From Tillandsia leiboldiana (Eukaryota; Streptophyta; Magnoliopsida; Poales; Bromeliaceae), in the NCBI GenBank assembly GCA_029204045.2, contig JAQNDB010000527.1, positions 1-64,000 on the forward strand: a DNA stretch of 64,000 nt. The letters run 5' to 3'. The position numbers and the translations under genes were made by a program. Every line of letters starts with the position of its first letter. Positions within the stretch are counted from its first letter, which is position 1. Below the pieces are notes generated by a model. The model was not told where the DNA came from and did no database searches. It saw only the letters and a list, made by a program, of their open reading frames with translations. Shown piece after piece: positions 30,354 through 42,900 of the stretch.

Positions 30354-31670
30354 CTGGGATGAAAAAGGGACAGATGCTGAAGAAGGTGCTGCTGGTGTCG
30401 CAACTGGACACGTTGCTCGAACATGACCAGGCTGTCCACATCGATAACAGCGGCCAAATCTCATCTCACACGTGTCTGCCGGATGCTGACCCCCACAGAA
30501 GACACACCTCTCCGAAGGCTGGGTCCGCCTCGACTGCTGCTGCTGTCTCTGAGATTGCTGCGGAGACCTATGCTGCCTCGACTGCGGCCTCTGCTGCTGA
30601 TGGTGTTGCTGCTGCTGCTGCTGCGGTGGCCTCTGGGATCCACCAGGCCCTCGCCGCTCAGAACGCCCACGGCCGGAAAACTGAGGCCGTGGCGGTCGTG
30701 GCGGCCTCCAAGAATGAGCCCGTCCTCCATCATCCGGTGCTGGGCGCTTCGCCCCCGGGATCACTACGGGAGCTGGAGCTACCTCCTCCATTACTACCTC
30801 CCCGCATTCCACATAGAGCGCCTGCTCCATCGAGGCCTCCAAGGTCTGCAACCTATGCGAGCGAACCAGTTGAAAAAGGTCCCGGCGCAACCCTCGCTCG
30901 AACATGTAAATCCGGTGCGCCTCATCTCTGGCCACGTTCGGTACACACGCCAGCAACTGATTGAAATTCGCAATATACTCGTGCACGAGCCAATCTCCCT
31001 GGCGAAGGTTTCTCAACTGCTCCTCCAACCTCTGCCGGACGCTTTCCGGGAAGAAAGCCCCAAGAAGGAGACTGCGAAACTCCGCCCAGGTCAGGAGCTG
31101 AGCCCCAGGCGGACCAGCCGGTCGAACACGCCGCCACCAAGCCTCGGCGTTGCGCTCCAAAAAGTTCGTCGCCAATAACACCTGGTATCGCTCATTGATG
31201 AACAATGTCTCAAAACGTCGCTCCATCGCCGTGATCCACGACTCTGCCTCCCACCGCTCTGCACTCTGCCCCGAGAAATGGGGTGGGTCAAACTGGCGAA
31301 ACCTCATCAACAAATCGACCATCTCCCGCTGCTCTACCGAGGTCAGAGGTCCCGTCAACCCAGACGGCTGTCTACCAGTACCCCGAGCAACAGGGGATGC
31401 TGGGGTCACCGGTACAACTGGGGGAGCCACAGCAGGGGATGATGGTACGGGAGAACTCTCCGGGGGTGCTACAACAGGCTGCGCCCTCTGCTCTAACATC
31501 TGCGTCAGCCGACCCATGGCCTCCTCCTGACGCCGAACAGCCTCCGACATCTGAGCCATCTGAGCCTGTAGCTCCTGCACCTCACTCTGTTGGCCTTTCC
31601 CGGACTCCTCCTGCTCGGGCTCAGGGGAAGAAGGCTGAGAACGCGTCAACATCCTGCGTCGCGGAGGCAT
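30349..31670 (-). pseudogene. gag: Family C unit 1 gag
   Basis: About 440 codons from the ATG at 31670 (MPPRRRM) to the copia insertion; the last residues read on that frame past 30349 are LTR. Order: Pro/Glu/Gln-rich N-terminus with a helix (EVQELQAQMAQMSEAVRRQEE, split here by its own length), capsid domain (AWWRRVRPAGP, WAEFRRLLLG-type block, FNQLLACVPNVARDE, about 150-290), basic linker, zinc knuckle pair (CVFCGGQH..., CYRCGQPGHVRATC, about 400-430). The frame continues through the duplicated CGCTG into protease at 19426, so C uses one gag-pol ORF. No stop within gag. Confidence 0.88.
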
Positions 31671-31961
31671 CCTGCCACAAGAAACCTCGAATCAATAACA
31701 CAATCCCGCACGACCCAATTTAGCGAAAGTCAAAGACATCCCCCTATTTCTGTGACTTTATGTTGTCTGCAGCCAACATAACTGTTCACCAGAAATTGGG
31801 TATGTCGATCCCTCTTCACTCACTGGAAGAGTCAAACAATAAATCAACGACTTTCGCAAAACGTCTCGTCTCTCGCGCCCTATCTTCCTAGGGTCTGCCA
31901 AAAGCCTAGGGTTTCCTAAGTCCCAACTGACCTATCCCTAAGCTCTGATACCAACTTAATC
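31671..31961 (-). other. Family C unit 1 leader and primer site
   Basis: Initiator-Met primer site TGGTATCAGAGC (minus) at 31942-31953. The leader shares long stretches with element A's leader, showing that A and C are related families. Confidence 0.88.
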
Positions 31962-34215
31962 TGTCACGCCCCGGGTGTAAACCAGAACCCGGGTCCGTCT
32001 ACAGATCCGCCGTGCACACGAAATTTCCCGCGTACACGAATCGCTGGTAACCTGCTCAGGTATAATATAAACAATAAAAGAGCATAATACAGAGCTGAAA
32101 TAGAAGAACCACATAATATCTCAGGCTGGAATAATAATAAAGCTTTAATAAATACAATAATCTCTCAACTCACCAAAATAGTACAACCTGCTGGCCAAAG
32201 CCAGACCCAAAATAAGAAAAATACATCAGTCTGAGAAAAGGGTACAACATCTGTCTAACAACAACTCAATCTCACAGGAGATCTATCTACTCAGCGATCC
32301 CCTTACCTCGATCAGCTGCCGATGGCCTAGCAGCTCCTGCAGACGACTCTGCAACACAAAGGAGAAGAGACAGGAAACAACAATGGGGGTGAGAACTACT
32401 AGATAAACCAGTAGCCTCCCCTAGTGGGTAAAACCTCAAATGCTGACGCACCCACTTGGACTACTAGAGGCAAAAGGAAAGGACAGTGGTAAGCTATAAA
32501 GGCTGCTGATAAAGAGGAAACTACCACTACTATGCCTCTAAATGCCATGCCGAAGGAAATGACTGTAAGTATGCATCAGTATCTACCCTGCCTGCCTGAA
32601 TAAACCCAATCTAATCACCAGTAAAACTGGTACTGCCTGCTGTGCCTGCCATATCGGGTATGCCAGCCCACGCATAACACCGATGTAAAAAGGAGTCTCA
32701 AGGACTCAAAGCCTGCCTGTCGCACACTCCGGAGTGGCACTCGAGGGGAGCGACCCACACGAGTAAAGTATCTCAGTAACCAGTAATCATAAGTATCATA
32801 AAACAGCAGCACTGGATCATGACTCTGATCAAAGTGGGAAAACCCATCCACTAAAGAAAAGCTGATACCCAATCTGATGCAATAGTACTCAATAAGTGGG
32901 AAACTCCATCCACTGGCAAAAAAGCCCGATCCCCAATCTGATGCAAAGATCAACTTCCGGTCAACCGCCTAATGTCCGCGGTTGCCGCAATACCCCATAA
33001 GTCCAAAGCCTGATAAAGTAATCAACATCTGGCCAACCGCCTGATGTCCGCGGTTACCACAATGCCCCACAACCCATAATCGAGTCTAACCTGTCCCAGA
33101 CTCAATGGTCTCAACTACACTACCCCAAAACCCTGCTCAAACCTGAGCAACATGCATCTGAATGCAAAGGAGAATAATAAAACATGGTTTCTCCTAAGTC
33201 AAGTCCCAATAATAGTGTAGCAATAAATAGTGGCCTATCTAGATGTCCACACAAGCATGCAATTGTCCTCTTTTAAAACTGAAGAAAAGTGTTTGATATT
33301 TATTTAGAAAAGGATGGCTTAAATGTCCCAACATAGTAAGTCATTTTGCATGCGAGATTATTATATAGCCTTTGTCCCAACAACAGTGTCCCAATTTAAT
33401 ATAAATAAGCCGTCATATAATTTGTGGGGTTTACTCATGCAATTTACAATTAAAATACCGATTACCAGTTTAAAATAGGGGATCTCTAATACTCCTAGTG
33501 AGATAGTCAGAAGTGAGGTAAGCAACAACCACCCACCTCGAAAAGCATGATCCACACCCAGAAAGGTCTCCTTACTGTCCACAGTCCTCTATACCCGCAA
33601 CTCGTCAAGAACAGTGCACAACTGTACAGAATAACACACCCAGAGTAAACACAAATCCCAAAAATACAGCCTTTGCTATTTTTCCAAACAGCACAAAAAG
33701 AAGGGATTTTCACCTCTGTACAGTGCTCTGAAAAATCCAGAAAAATTACGGTTGCATTCCTCGCGACGAGTAGATCGAAATCGACTACTTAAACGCCTTA
33801 ATCCGATGCTCCTAGCTCCAGATATAATTCGGATAAGTTACTGCTGTCCAGAAAGTACCACAGCAAAAAGGAGTGTCAAAGATGCCTCGGGAACCGTGCC
33901 AAAAGTGCAAAATGAGGTGAACCGATCAACACGGAAAATGAATCCTTACCTCTTACGGTCGCGCTGTCACAGAAATCGTTCAAAATATCCTCCTGGTTAG
34001 CGCACAGGAATTTTCCGACTGAACTCCGACGATAACGGGCCGAAAAAGGAGAAACGTCGGAGCGTAATGCGTCGCAGATATCTCTCTGTCGGGAACTCCA
34101 AAAATTCTGAAATTTCTATTGTAGATAGAGGATAGAGAAATGAAAAAGTTTCATAAAGGGCTCACTCTCATTTTCTCTCTCTAAAACTCGAAATTTGCAA
34201 AGAGAGAGGGAGGGG

Positions 34216-34223
34216 TATTTATA
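34216..34223 (-). promoter_or_regulatory. TATA box of family C LTR
   Basis: TATAAATA on minus, followed downstream by a CT/GA-rich stretch; the ERSE array begins 66 bp upstream. Confidence 0.75.
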
Positions 34224-34288
34224 ATGGGCCAAAATCCTATTCGGGCTCCACACTAGATCCCAGGCCGAAAAGGAAATACCAAATCCGG

Positions 34289-34571
34289 CCAATCAGATTG
34301 CGCCACGCCTCACAGAACACGAAACAGCCGTACAAGCCAATGAAAACGCGCCACGTGTCCCCCGCCGCCCACGTTTCTCACGCGCCCGGCACACGTGGGC
34401 GGCCGTGCGCCCGCCAATGAACAGCCGCCACGTGTCCCACGTGGTCCACGGGGCGCACGAGCCCGGTCCACGCGCCGGGTCTTCCGGATCCTGTCGGCCA
34501 ATCACAGCGCGCCACGTGTCAGGGACAAGCCGCCATTCTTTACTCCGTCTGGCCAATCAGGGGCTGCCACG
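34289..34571 (-). promoter_or_regulatory. Five perfect ER-stress response elements (CCAAT-N9-CCACG)
   Basis: Matches: 34289-34307, 34337-34355, 34414-34432, 34498-34516, 34553-34571. In all five the spacer is exactly nine bases and both half-sites are perfect; four continue as CCACGTG (G-box). Extra CACGTG sites lie at about 34392 and 34437. CCAAT-N9-CCACG is the element bound by NF-Y with an ER-stress bZIP factor (ATF6 in animals, bZIP28 in Arabidopsis). The array lies 66-350 bp upstream of the minus-strand TATA box. All five are intact in the other C LTR (60639-60921). Stress response is inferred. Confidence 0.8.
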
Positions 34572-34738
34572 TGGCCTTGCCCACCTTCCGTGCACCCGGT
34601 GCACGCCTTGCCCGTGGACCTCGCCGCCTGCGTGCCTGCCCGCACTTGCCCGCTCCTGCCCGCGCTGCCCGCGGCCCTGCTCCGCCCCCTGCGCCGCCTT
34701 GCTCCGCCGTGCGCCGCCGCCTGCCGCCTGCCGCCGGT

Positions 34739-34781
34739 CGCCGGAACAGTAATTCCGGCGGCCGGAGTTACTGTTCCGGCG
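34739..34781. repeat. 14-bp perfect inverted repeat in C U3
   Basis: CGCCGGAACAGTAA (34739-34752) and its exact complement (34768-34781) enclose a 15-base GC-rich centre; a third GAACAGTAAT follows at 34783. The other C LTR has the same at 61089-61131. Confidence 0.85.
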
Positions 34782-35044
34782 TGAACAGTAATTTTCGCCG
34801 AAAATTAAGTGAATACACCATTTTGATCATTTTCGCGCGCTGAGTCCAAATCCGCCGTCCGATTCTTCAAATTCTCATCCGAAATTTTGCCGAAAGCCCC
34901 CGGAAAGGCCCACTTGACCCGATTTTCGTGCCGGGTCCATTTCTGAGGTCCAATTTCGACACTACAAGCTCCATTACACTGTATAAGCTTCCTAAAGTTG
35001 CTGTTAACACTGTAACAGTCCTTATGGAAGTCCGGATCATCACA

Positions 35045-35057
35045 TCCTCCCCCACTA
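35045..35057 (-). other. Polypurine tract of family C unit 2
   Basis: TAGTGGGGGAGGA on minus, directly against the LTR. Confidence 0.85.
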
Positions 35058-38000
35058 AAAGGAGTTTCGTCCTCGAAACGAAAATCATACCTCAGTCCTG
35101 AGCCTCAAACAGGTAGGGATAGGTGTCCCTCATCTCTGACTCGAGCTCCCACGTAGCTTCGCGTTCATCATGATTGCTCCAAAGAATCTTCACATAGGGA
35201 ATGGTCCGACTGTGCAATTCTCTCACCTCTCGATCCAGAATCCGCAGTGGGCGCTCCTCATACCTCAAATCCTCACTAATCTCGAGTGGTGTGAAGTCGA
35301 TGACGTGCGTTGTGTCGAAGACGTACTTCCTCAGAGTAAAAACATGAAATACATCGTGGACACCAGCAAGCCTCGGAGGAAGTGCAAGTCGGTAGGCAAC
35401 TGTCCCGATACGCTCCAATACCTCAAAGGGTCCAATATATCGGGGGCTAAGTTTCCCGCGGATGCCGAACCTCCTGATTCCTTTGGACGGCGAGACTTTC
35501 AGGAATACATGATCTCCAACCTGGAACTCTAAGTCTCGTCGTCGAGCATCGGCATAGCTCTTCTGTCAGCTCTGGGCGGTCTGAAGATGCTGTCGAATCA
35601 CTCGGACCTTCTCCTCTGCCTCTAATAATACATCTGGTCCCAAGGTCCGCCTCTCGCCCACGCCACTCCAATAAAGCAGTGATCGACACTTGCGTCCATA
35701 CAACGCTTCAAACGGAGCCATCTGAATGCTCGCTTGAAAGCTATTGTTGTACGCGAACTCAGCCATAGATAAGTGTCGAATCCACCCTCCACCGAAATCC
35801 AAGACGCAAGCCCTCAGCATGTCCTCCAAGATCTGTATGGTCCGCTCTGACTGCCCATCAGTCTGCGGATGAAAAGCTGTACTGAACCTGAGTTGAGTCC
35901 CCAAGGCTGTCTGCAAGCTCCTCTAGAAACGCGAAACAAACCTCGGGTCTCTATCTGATACTATGGAGGCTGGTACTCCATGTAATCTTACTATCTCATC
36001 TAGATATAACTGGGCTAGTCGCTCGAGTGACCAAGTAGTTTGTACAGGCAAAAAGTGCGCTGACTTGGTAAGTCGATCCACAACTACCCAGATAGCATCA
36101 GCACCTCCCTGTGCCCTCGGCAATCCGACCACAAAATCCATCGTAATGTGGTCCCATTTCCACTCGGGAATTTGGAGACTCTGTAACTTGCCAGCTGGCA
36201 CTCGATGCTCAGCCTTCACCTGTTGGCAAGTTAAACACTGAGCCACAAACCTCCCAATGTCCCTTTTCATGCCATTCCACCAGAAGTGTGCCTTGAGGTC
36301 TTTATACATCTTAGTCCCACCAGGATGTAGGGTATAAGGTGTATAATGGGCCTCTCGCAATATCTGCTCTCTAATCCCCGCATCCACTGGTACACATACT
36401 CGGTCCCTGTACCTTAGTATTCCCGAAACATCCACCGTAAAGTCCCCTGACTGATCGCTCGGGATCTGATCTCTAATCCTGGTCAAGTGGGGGTCCTCAC
36501 TCTGTTTCTCTTTGATCCTGTCCAGCAGAGTGGGCTGCATGACTAAAGACGTCAGTCTAGCAGAGACCCCAGGGGACACAACCTCTATCTCTAGTCTCCT
36601 CATCTCTTCTAACAGTGGTGTCTGGTCTGTGATCAACATGGACAAACTCTGCACTGCTCTCCTGCTCAATGCATCAGCGACCACATTAGCCTTGCCTGGG
36701 TGGTAGAGAATATCCACATCATAATCCTTTAGGAGCTCCAACCATCTGCGCTGGCTCAAATTCAGCTCCTTCTGCGTGAACAGGTACTTTAGGCTCTTGT
36801 GGTCGGTATAGATCTCACAGTGCTCCCCATACAGGTAATGGCGCCACAGCTTCAGTGCAAACACCACGGTAGCAAGCTCCAAGTCATGGGTAGGGTAATT
36901 CTTCTCATAATCCTTGAGCTGTCTTGATGCATAAGAAATTACCCTCCCCTCCTGCATCAACACACAACCAAGTCCACTGTGTGATGCATCGCTGTAGATC
37001 ACATATCCTTTCCCCATAACAGGGAGGGAAAGGATAGGAGCGGTCATCAGTCTACTCTTCAGCTCCTCAAAGCTCCTCTGACAGTCCTCACTCCAGATAA
37101 ACTTCACTCCTTTACGCGTCAAGCGAGTGAGGGGTGTGGAAAGCTTCGCAAAGCCTTCCACAAACCGACGATAATACCCAGCTAAGCCCATAAAACTACG
37201 TACCTCAGAAACGGTAGTCGGTCGGGGCCAATCCCGGACCGCCTTAATCTTCGCCGGGTCTACTGCCACTCCTGCGGCTGAGATCACATGGCCCAAGAAA
37301 GCAACCTCCTGAAGCCAAAATTCGCACTTAGATAACTTGGCATACAACTTCTTCTCTCTCAGAAGTTGCAGCACGATTCTCAAGTGCTCCTCATGCTCAG
37401 CATCACTTCGGGAGTAAACCAGAATATCATCAATGAATACTACCACGAATCGATCCAAGTACGGTCGGAAGATTCGGTTCATTAAATCCATGAATGCGGC
37501 AGGGGCATTAGTTAGTCCAAAAGGCATAACTGTAAACTCATAATGCCCATACCGAGATCTGAATGCCGTTTTCGGAATATCCTCGGCCTCTACCTTCAAC
37601 TGGTGGTAACCGGACTGCAGATTTATCTTAGAGAAGACACAAGACCCTTGCAGTTGATCAAAGAGATCATCGATGCGCGGCAAAGGGTACTTGTTCTTGA
37701 TGGTCACTTTATTCAATTCCCTATAGTCCACACACAATCGAAGTGACCCATCCTTCTTCTTCACGAATAGCACCGGCGCTCCCCAAGGCGACACACTCGG
37801 CCTAATAAAGCCCTTATCCATCAAATCCTGGAGTTGCGCCTTAAGCTCTCGCAGCTCAGCCGGTGCCATCCGGTAAGGAGCCTTAGAGATTGGCGCAGTT
37901 CCTGGAACTACGTCAATCACAAACTCAATCTCCCTATCTGGCGGCATGCTGGTTAGCTCAGGTGGAAAAACATTCGGGAACTCGCGGGCAATAGGGATAT

Positions 38001-38332
38001 CCCCGAGTCCCGGTGCCGCCGTAGGCCCCTCAACAACACTAGCCAAAAAGGCTACACATCCTCGATGGATCATCTGCCTCGCTCGGGAAGTCGAAACCAT
38101 AGAGGCAAAGAAAGCACTCTGACATCCCCGGTATACCAACATCTCCTGGCCTGGCTCTCTAAAAGTGACAGTCCTCGCGGCACAATCAATAGTCGCGAAA
38201 TATCGAGCCAGCCAGTCCATCCCTAGAACCACATCAAAGTCCCTCAGCTGTCTCAAGACCAATAGGTCTGCTGGCATAATCCAGGACTCGATCTGCATCG
38301 GGCAGGACCAACAACACTCCTCCACGTGCAAA

Positions 38333-38337
38333 GTGTG
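38333..38337. other. Empty site for element E
   Basis: GTGTG within an uninterrupted protease sequence. In unit 1 the same sequence starts at 19134 directly after the TTACA end of E, so GTGTG is the predicted target duplication. Confidence 0.7.
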
Positions 38338-38620
38338 ATCGGGAATCTGAACCTCTCGTGCACGTGGTAAAAGTCCTACCTCTAACCCATGTAATGATGC
38401 AAATGATCTACTAATAAAAGAATGTGATGCTCCAGTATCAAATAAAGTACGAGTCCTAATGCCAGAAAGTAAGGTGATACCTGCCACCACATGATCTGCT
38501 GCCGAAGAATCCTCTACCTGCGCAGCATACACTCGCCCACTCTGAGCTGGAGGCCGATAGTCAGTGGGATGGGAAGAAGATGGCCTACTCACTGGGGCAT
38601 ATGGCCGCTGAGCCGTCGAT

Positions 38621-38625
38621 CGCTG
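38621..38625. repeat. Copia 2 target site, left
   Basis: CGCTG, the same base position in family C as for copia 1. Confidence 0.9.
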
Positions 38626-39966
38626 TGTTACGGATTTTGAGTTGGCGTAATTTCGTGAAAGGTTCAAGTCTTGAAGATTGAAGGTGAAGAAGGTTGGATC
38701 ATTTAACTCAATCTCAAGAAAGAAGAATTCAAAAGGATCAGGTATGTTTAATTAGAGATTTTTGGTGATCCGAATACTTCTTGTAGTGTAGAAACACCTG
38801 GAAGAATTTTTCATTGCATAAAAATCAAAAACTGGACATAGGACATGTTCAGGATCCGGATCAGACATTCCAATCCGGATCCCGAAGGGTGTTCGTTCAT
38901 ACACTGGTTCAATCCGGATCGTAGCACTCATGATCCGGATCCCGAACACTAGTTTTACCTTTTTACTTGCACGATCCGGATCAGGATTTGCAATCCGGAT
39001 CCCGAACGTTGATGTTTGGTGAAACTGTATGAACGATCCGGATCAGCCATTTCGATCCGGATCCCGAACTATTGTTTTTCTGGAAACCGTCTTTCTTGCT
39101 ACTGCAATCCGGATCGCCGAAATCCGATCCGAATCGCCGTCCGTAAAATTTCCAGAAATGGTAGGTTTTTGATTCTTATCTCCTTCCTAGGGTTTCTAAC
39201 CTATAAATAGACCCTATGATTCTTTTTCTAGGGTTAAGGAAAATAGCCGTCATTATCAAATATCATCTTATACGGCCTAAGATCCACATATAGAGAAGAA
39301 AGGAAATACTAGATTTAATTCTATGTTTCTTCATCTGTAGTTGATTGATTTGATTCTAGGTTTTCATACTTAGATTTTGAGTAGAATCAAATCAATGAAT
39401 ACTTAGATGGTATTTCCGATCTATTTCTAATCTAAGTATTCGGCGGATCATCACCACCCAAAAACAACGATTTCCCCAAAAATCGGCGCGTGGATTCGCG
39501 TGTCCTTGTGGATTCAAGGTTCAACCGCTCTCGTGGATTCGGAGCGAGGTACGTTCGTGGATTCGAAGCGTGCTACTGGGTGAAGACCGTGGATTCGGTC
39601 GGACGTCGTGGACTCGACGTTGGACGCCGTGGATTCGGCGTTGGACGCAGATCGTGGATTCGAGACGCGTTGCGGAACGAGCGGAGAAGATCAACTAGGA
39701 GCGTATGGTAAAAGGTTGAGTCGTTTGTGAGTACGTTAAATCACCTTGTACGTGTTTTAATTCTAGTGGATTTCACCGTGTTATCGGTCCCGTGGTTTTT
39801 TACTCCGGCTTGGAGTTTTTCCACGTAAAAATCTTGCGTGTTCATTTTTATTTCCGCATTGGGTTTTATTGCGCAATGATTTTTTGAGTGTTTATTGTTT
39901 ACACCTATTCACCCCCCTCTAGGTGTTTTTTCCCCTATTTAGATCCTTATTACATATAACCCAACA
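38626..39966 (+). repeat. Copia 2 5' LTR
   Basis: 1341 bp with palindrome array (from about 38853), TATA at 39202-39209, long hairpins and the eight mini-hairpins (39484-39672). The fourth mini-hairpin is intact here (TTCG/CGAA plus ACG/CGT with a bulged G). Confidence 0.92.
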
Positions 39967-39968
39967 AG

Positions 39969-39980
39969 TGGTATCGGAGC
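39969..39980 (+). other. Primer binding site of copia 2
   Basis: TGGTATCGGAGC, two bases after the LTR, as in copia 1. Confidence 0.85.
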
Positions 39981-39999
39981 GGGAATAGGGTTGTAAACA

Positions 40000-42900
40000 A
40001 TGGTTGAAGGTGGAAACATCAACAGACCCCCATTCTTCGATGGAACAAATTATGCGTACTGGAAAGTACGGATGAAAGCCTTTTTAATTTCCATCGATGA
40101 ACGGGTGTGGCAATCAATTGAATTAGGATGGTCTAATCCAACTGAATTTATTGGTGATGGTCGCACCATCAAACCTAGGTCGAAATGGACCAAGGAAGAG
40201 TTAGATTCATCTTCTTACAATGGCAAGGGAATTAATGCTATTTTTAATGCCTTATCTCAAACTGAATTCTCTCGCGTCTCGGCATGTGAGACTGCGAAAG
40301 AAATCTGGGATGTTCTTCAGGGTACAGATGAGGGAACTAACCTCGTGAAGATTCAAAAGCTGCAAATGCTTATGAGCAGATTTGACTCCATTTTTAAAAT
40401 GGCAGAAAATGAATCTTTCACGGACTACTATACACGATTGCAAGACATCGTAAACTCATGTGCTAACCTGGGAGAGAAGATTCCAGAATTTAAGGTTGTA
40501 AGAAAGATCTTAAGAACTCTTCCTGAACGATTTCGCCCAAAGGTTACAGCCATTGAAACTATTAAACACCCGGACGAAATGCGTGTAGAAGAATTAGTTG
40601 GTTCATTACAAACATATGAAATGACATTTACTACTAACTATTCTTCGGGAAAAGCATCCTCTTCTAAGTCTTCAGGTTATGCGTTGAAAACAACTAAGGA
40701 AGAAGACGCGGATACATCCTCCTCAGACGATGACGAGAACCTTTCTATGGAGGACTTTGAGAAGCAACTCGCTCTCTTGACAAGGAAGTTTCGCCGCAAC
40801 TTTCGAAGGGGTAATTCAAGTAAATCTCCATCCTTCGGAAAGTCGAAGAAATGCAAGGGTACTTCAAGTTACAAGTCAAGAAAGCAAGAGAACTTTTCAA
40901 AGGATAAGAAAAGTTCAGAGGGACAAGTCCAATGCTTCAAGTGCCGAGGATACGGCCATATCTCAACGGAGTGTCCAACCAAGTATCCGGCAAAGAAGAA
41001 GGCGATGCAAGTCGTCACTTGGGATGACAACTCAACGTCAAATGAGTCATCCTCAAGTGATGAAGAAGAAAGCGCAACGGCATTCCACGCGTCCACATCT
41101 TCACCATTCATGTGCTTAATGGCAAGTACATCCGAGTCATTGTCCAACTCCACTGTTGAAAAGAATGCAACGGACAATGAATCGGATGATTCGGAAGGTG
41201 AGGATTTTGCTTTAGCCTACCACAGACTTTTGAGGGATTCAAAGAAAGTGGCTAAGCAAAACAAGAGTTTGAGAGGGAGATTGCATGATCTCGAAGAAGA
41301 AGCAAAAAGGGCAACTTCTCTCTCAAACGCTCTTGAAGTGGAAAGGGAAAATCTGATAAAAGTAAATGTTTCCCTTCAAGAGTCCAATGAGCTTTTTGAG
41401 AAGGAACATACAAAACTGGTGGATAAAGCAGATCACTTCTCAAAGCTCTACAACGAGGCTCGACAGGATAACCTGGAAATGACAAAGACCATTTTCCAAC
41501 TCAAGGATTACTTGCAGCGTTTTTCATCAGGAAGGAGTAAGTTGGATAAGCTTCTTGGTCTTGGTCAATCAAACAAGTTCGGCCTCGGATACAATCAAAC
41601 TAAAGACGATTTTAGTTCGGTTGGGACAGTTTTCGTGCCCCAGTCGGTATCTCCTCCTCCGACACCGGAACTAACGACAAGCAACGACAACAAGCCTACT
41701 TCATCCTCCTCGGGATCGTCAAGTACTAAGGTATGTTTTCGTTGTGGTATTTTATGGCACATAAGGAGAAATTGCAAGATGGGAGCCAAACGCTCAACTC
41801 AAGCACTTCTTGCAACGACTACCAAAAGGGCGCCTCCCCGGAAATCAAAGCAAAACTTTTCAAATAAAAAGAGCCTTGGTAGTTCACCGGGCAAGACGAC
41901 ATCATCAAGGAGCAGCAATCGATCTGACAAGACGCCTTCACCTAGGAGAATAACCTCACGACCATTACCGACGCATACCAAAAAGGTTTGGGTGCGCAAA
42001 GGTGAAATTTACCCTTGTCTTGTTACTAATGTTTCCTTGCATGCATATGATAATTCGTCTTGGTATCTGGATAGCGGATGTTCCCGTCACATGACCGGTG
42101 ACAAAAATAGTTTTCAAAACTTTGAGAAAATCTCCGGAGGACTCGTTGTTTTCGGAGACGGTCGATCTTCCAAAATTGTTGGAAAAGGAACAGTAGCTAT
42201 TCCAGATGGCCCGATTTTGAAAAACGTGTTGTTTGTTGATGGCCTTAAGACTAACCTCATTAGCATAAGTCAACTTTGCGACAATGGTTTTTCAGTTAAC
42301 TTTTCATCTGTTGAATGTGTTGTAACTGATAAGGACCATGTATTCTTTTTAAAGGGGGTTAGATCTGAAAACAATTGTTATGTTGTTCCTAGTAAAACTT
42401 CTGAAAATTGTAACTTAGCCTCTTTGAATAATGAAACACTTTGGCATGAAAGGCTAGGTCACATAAATTTTAAGGAACTTGCTAGAATTTCAAACAAAGA
42501 TGTGGTCAAGGGGGTTCCTAAACTTTCATTTGAACAAAACATTGTGTGCGGCGGTTGTCAAAAGGGAAAACAGTCCAGGACTGCACACAAGAACTTGAAC
42601 CACGTTGGTACAAAACGACCTTTGGAACTTTTACACATGGATTTAATGGGGCCAACTCGTCAACCATCTTTGGGAGGTAAATGGTATATTTTCTTATTGG
42701 TTGATGATTTCTCTCGGTATTCTTGGGTAGCATTTTTAAAAGAGAAAGCTGATACTTTTGATTCTTTTCACGAGATCTGCCATCGTATTATGATTGAAAA
42801 GAATGAAAAGATCATTCGTGTTAGAAGTGATAGAGGTGGAGAATTCGTTAACTCCAAATTCATTGACTTTTGCACTTCAAACGGTATTAAGCATGAATTC

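Larger units (their letters stand above)
31962..35044 (-). repeat. Family C LTR shared by two tandem units
   Basis: 3083 bp, TGTCACG...ATCACA on plus. It serves as the 5' LTR for unit 1 (primer site on its left) and the 3' LTR for unit 2 (polypurine tract on its right). Minus-strand order: U3 with a 14-bp inverted repeat and five ERSE motifs, TATA box, long leader, two hairpin-bearing ~76-bp repeats (about 32945-33075; CAACCGC/GCGGTTG arms), two ~70-bp repeats (about 32825-32945) and the family hairpin (32653-32684). Confidence 0.92.
35092..38625 (-). pseudogene. pol: Family C unit 2 pol (protease to chromodomain, two stops)
   Basis: Reads from the copia 2 insertion down to a stop at 35092-35094. 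Protease DTGASHSFISRSF; RT with YRELNKVTIKNKYPLPR and FIDDILVYS; RNase H YSDASHSGLG and YTDHKSLKYL; integrase QCLTCQQVKAEH, DFVVGLP, SDRDPRF, HPQTDGQSE; then a chromodomain-like end (VKILWSNHDEREATWELE). One frame throughout, broken by TAG at 35923-35925 (Trp in A) and TGA at 35566-35568 (Arg in A), both in the integrase half. The first codons of the open frame (above 38625) are copia LTR. Confidence 0.92.

Noticed and set aside
30269..31723. Plus-strand ORFs of 231, 251 and 146 residues (again at 56592-58046)
   Set aside because: They are antisense shadows of the family C gag on the minus strand.
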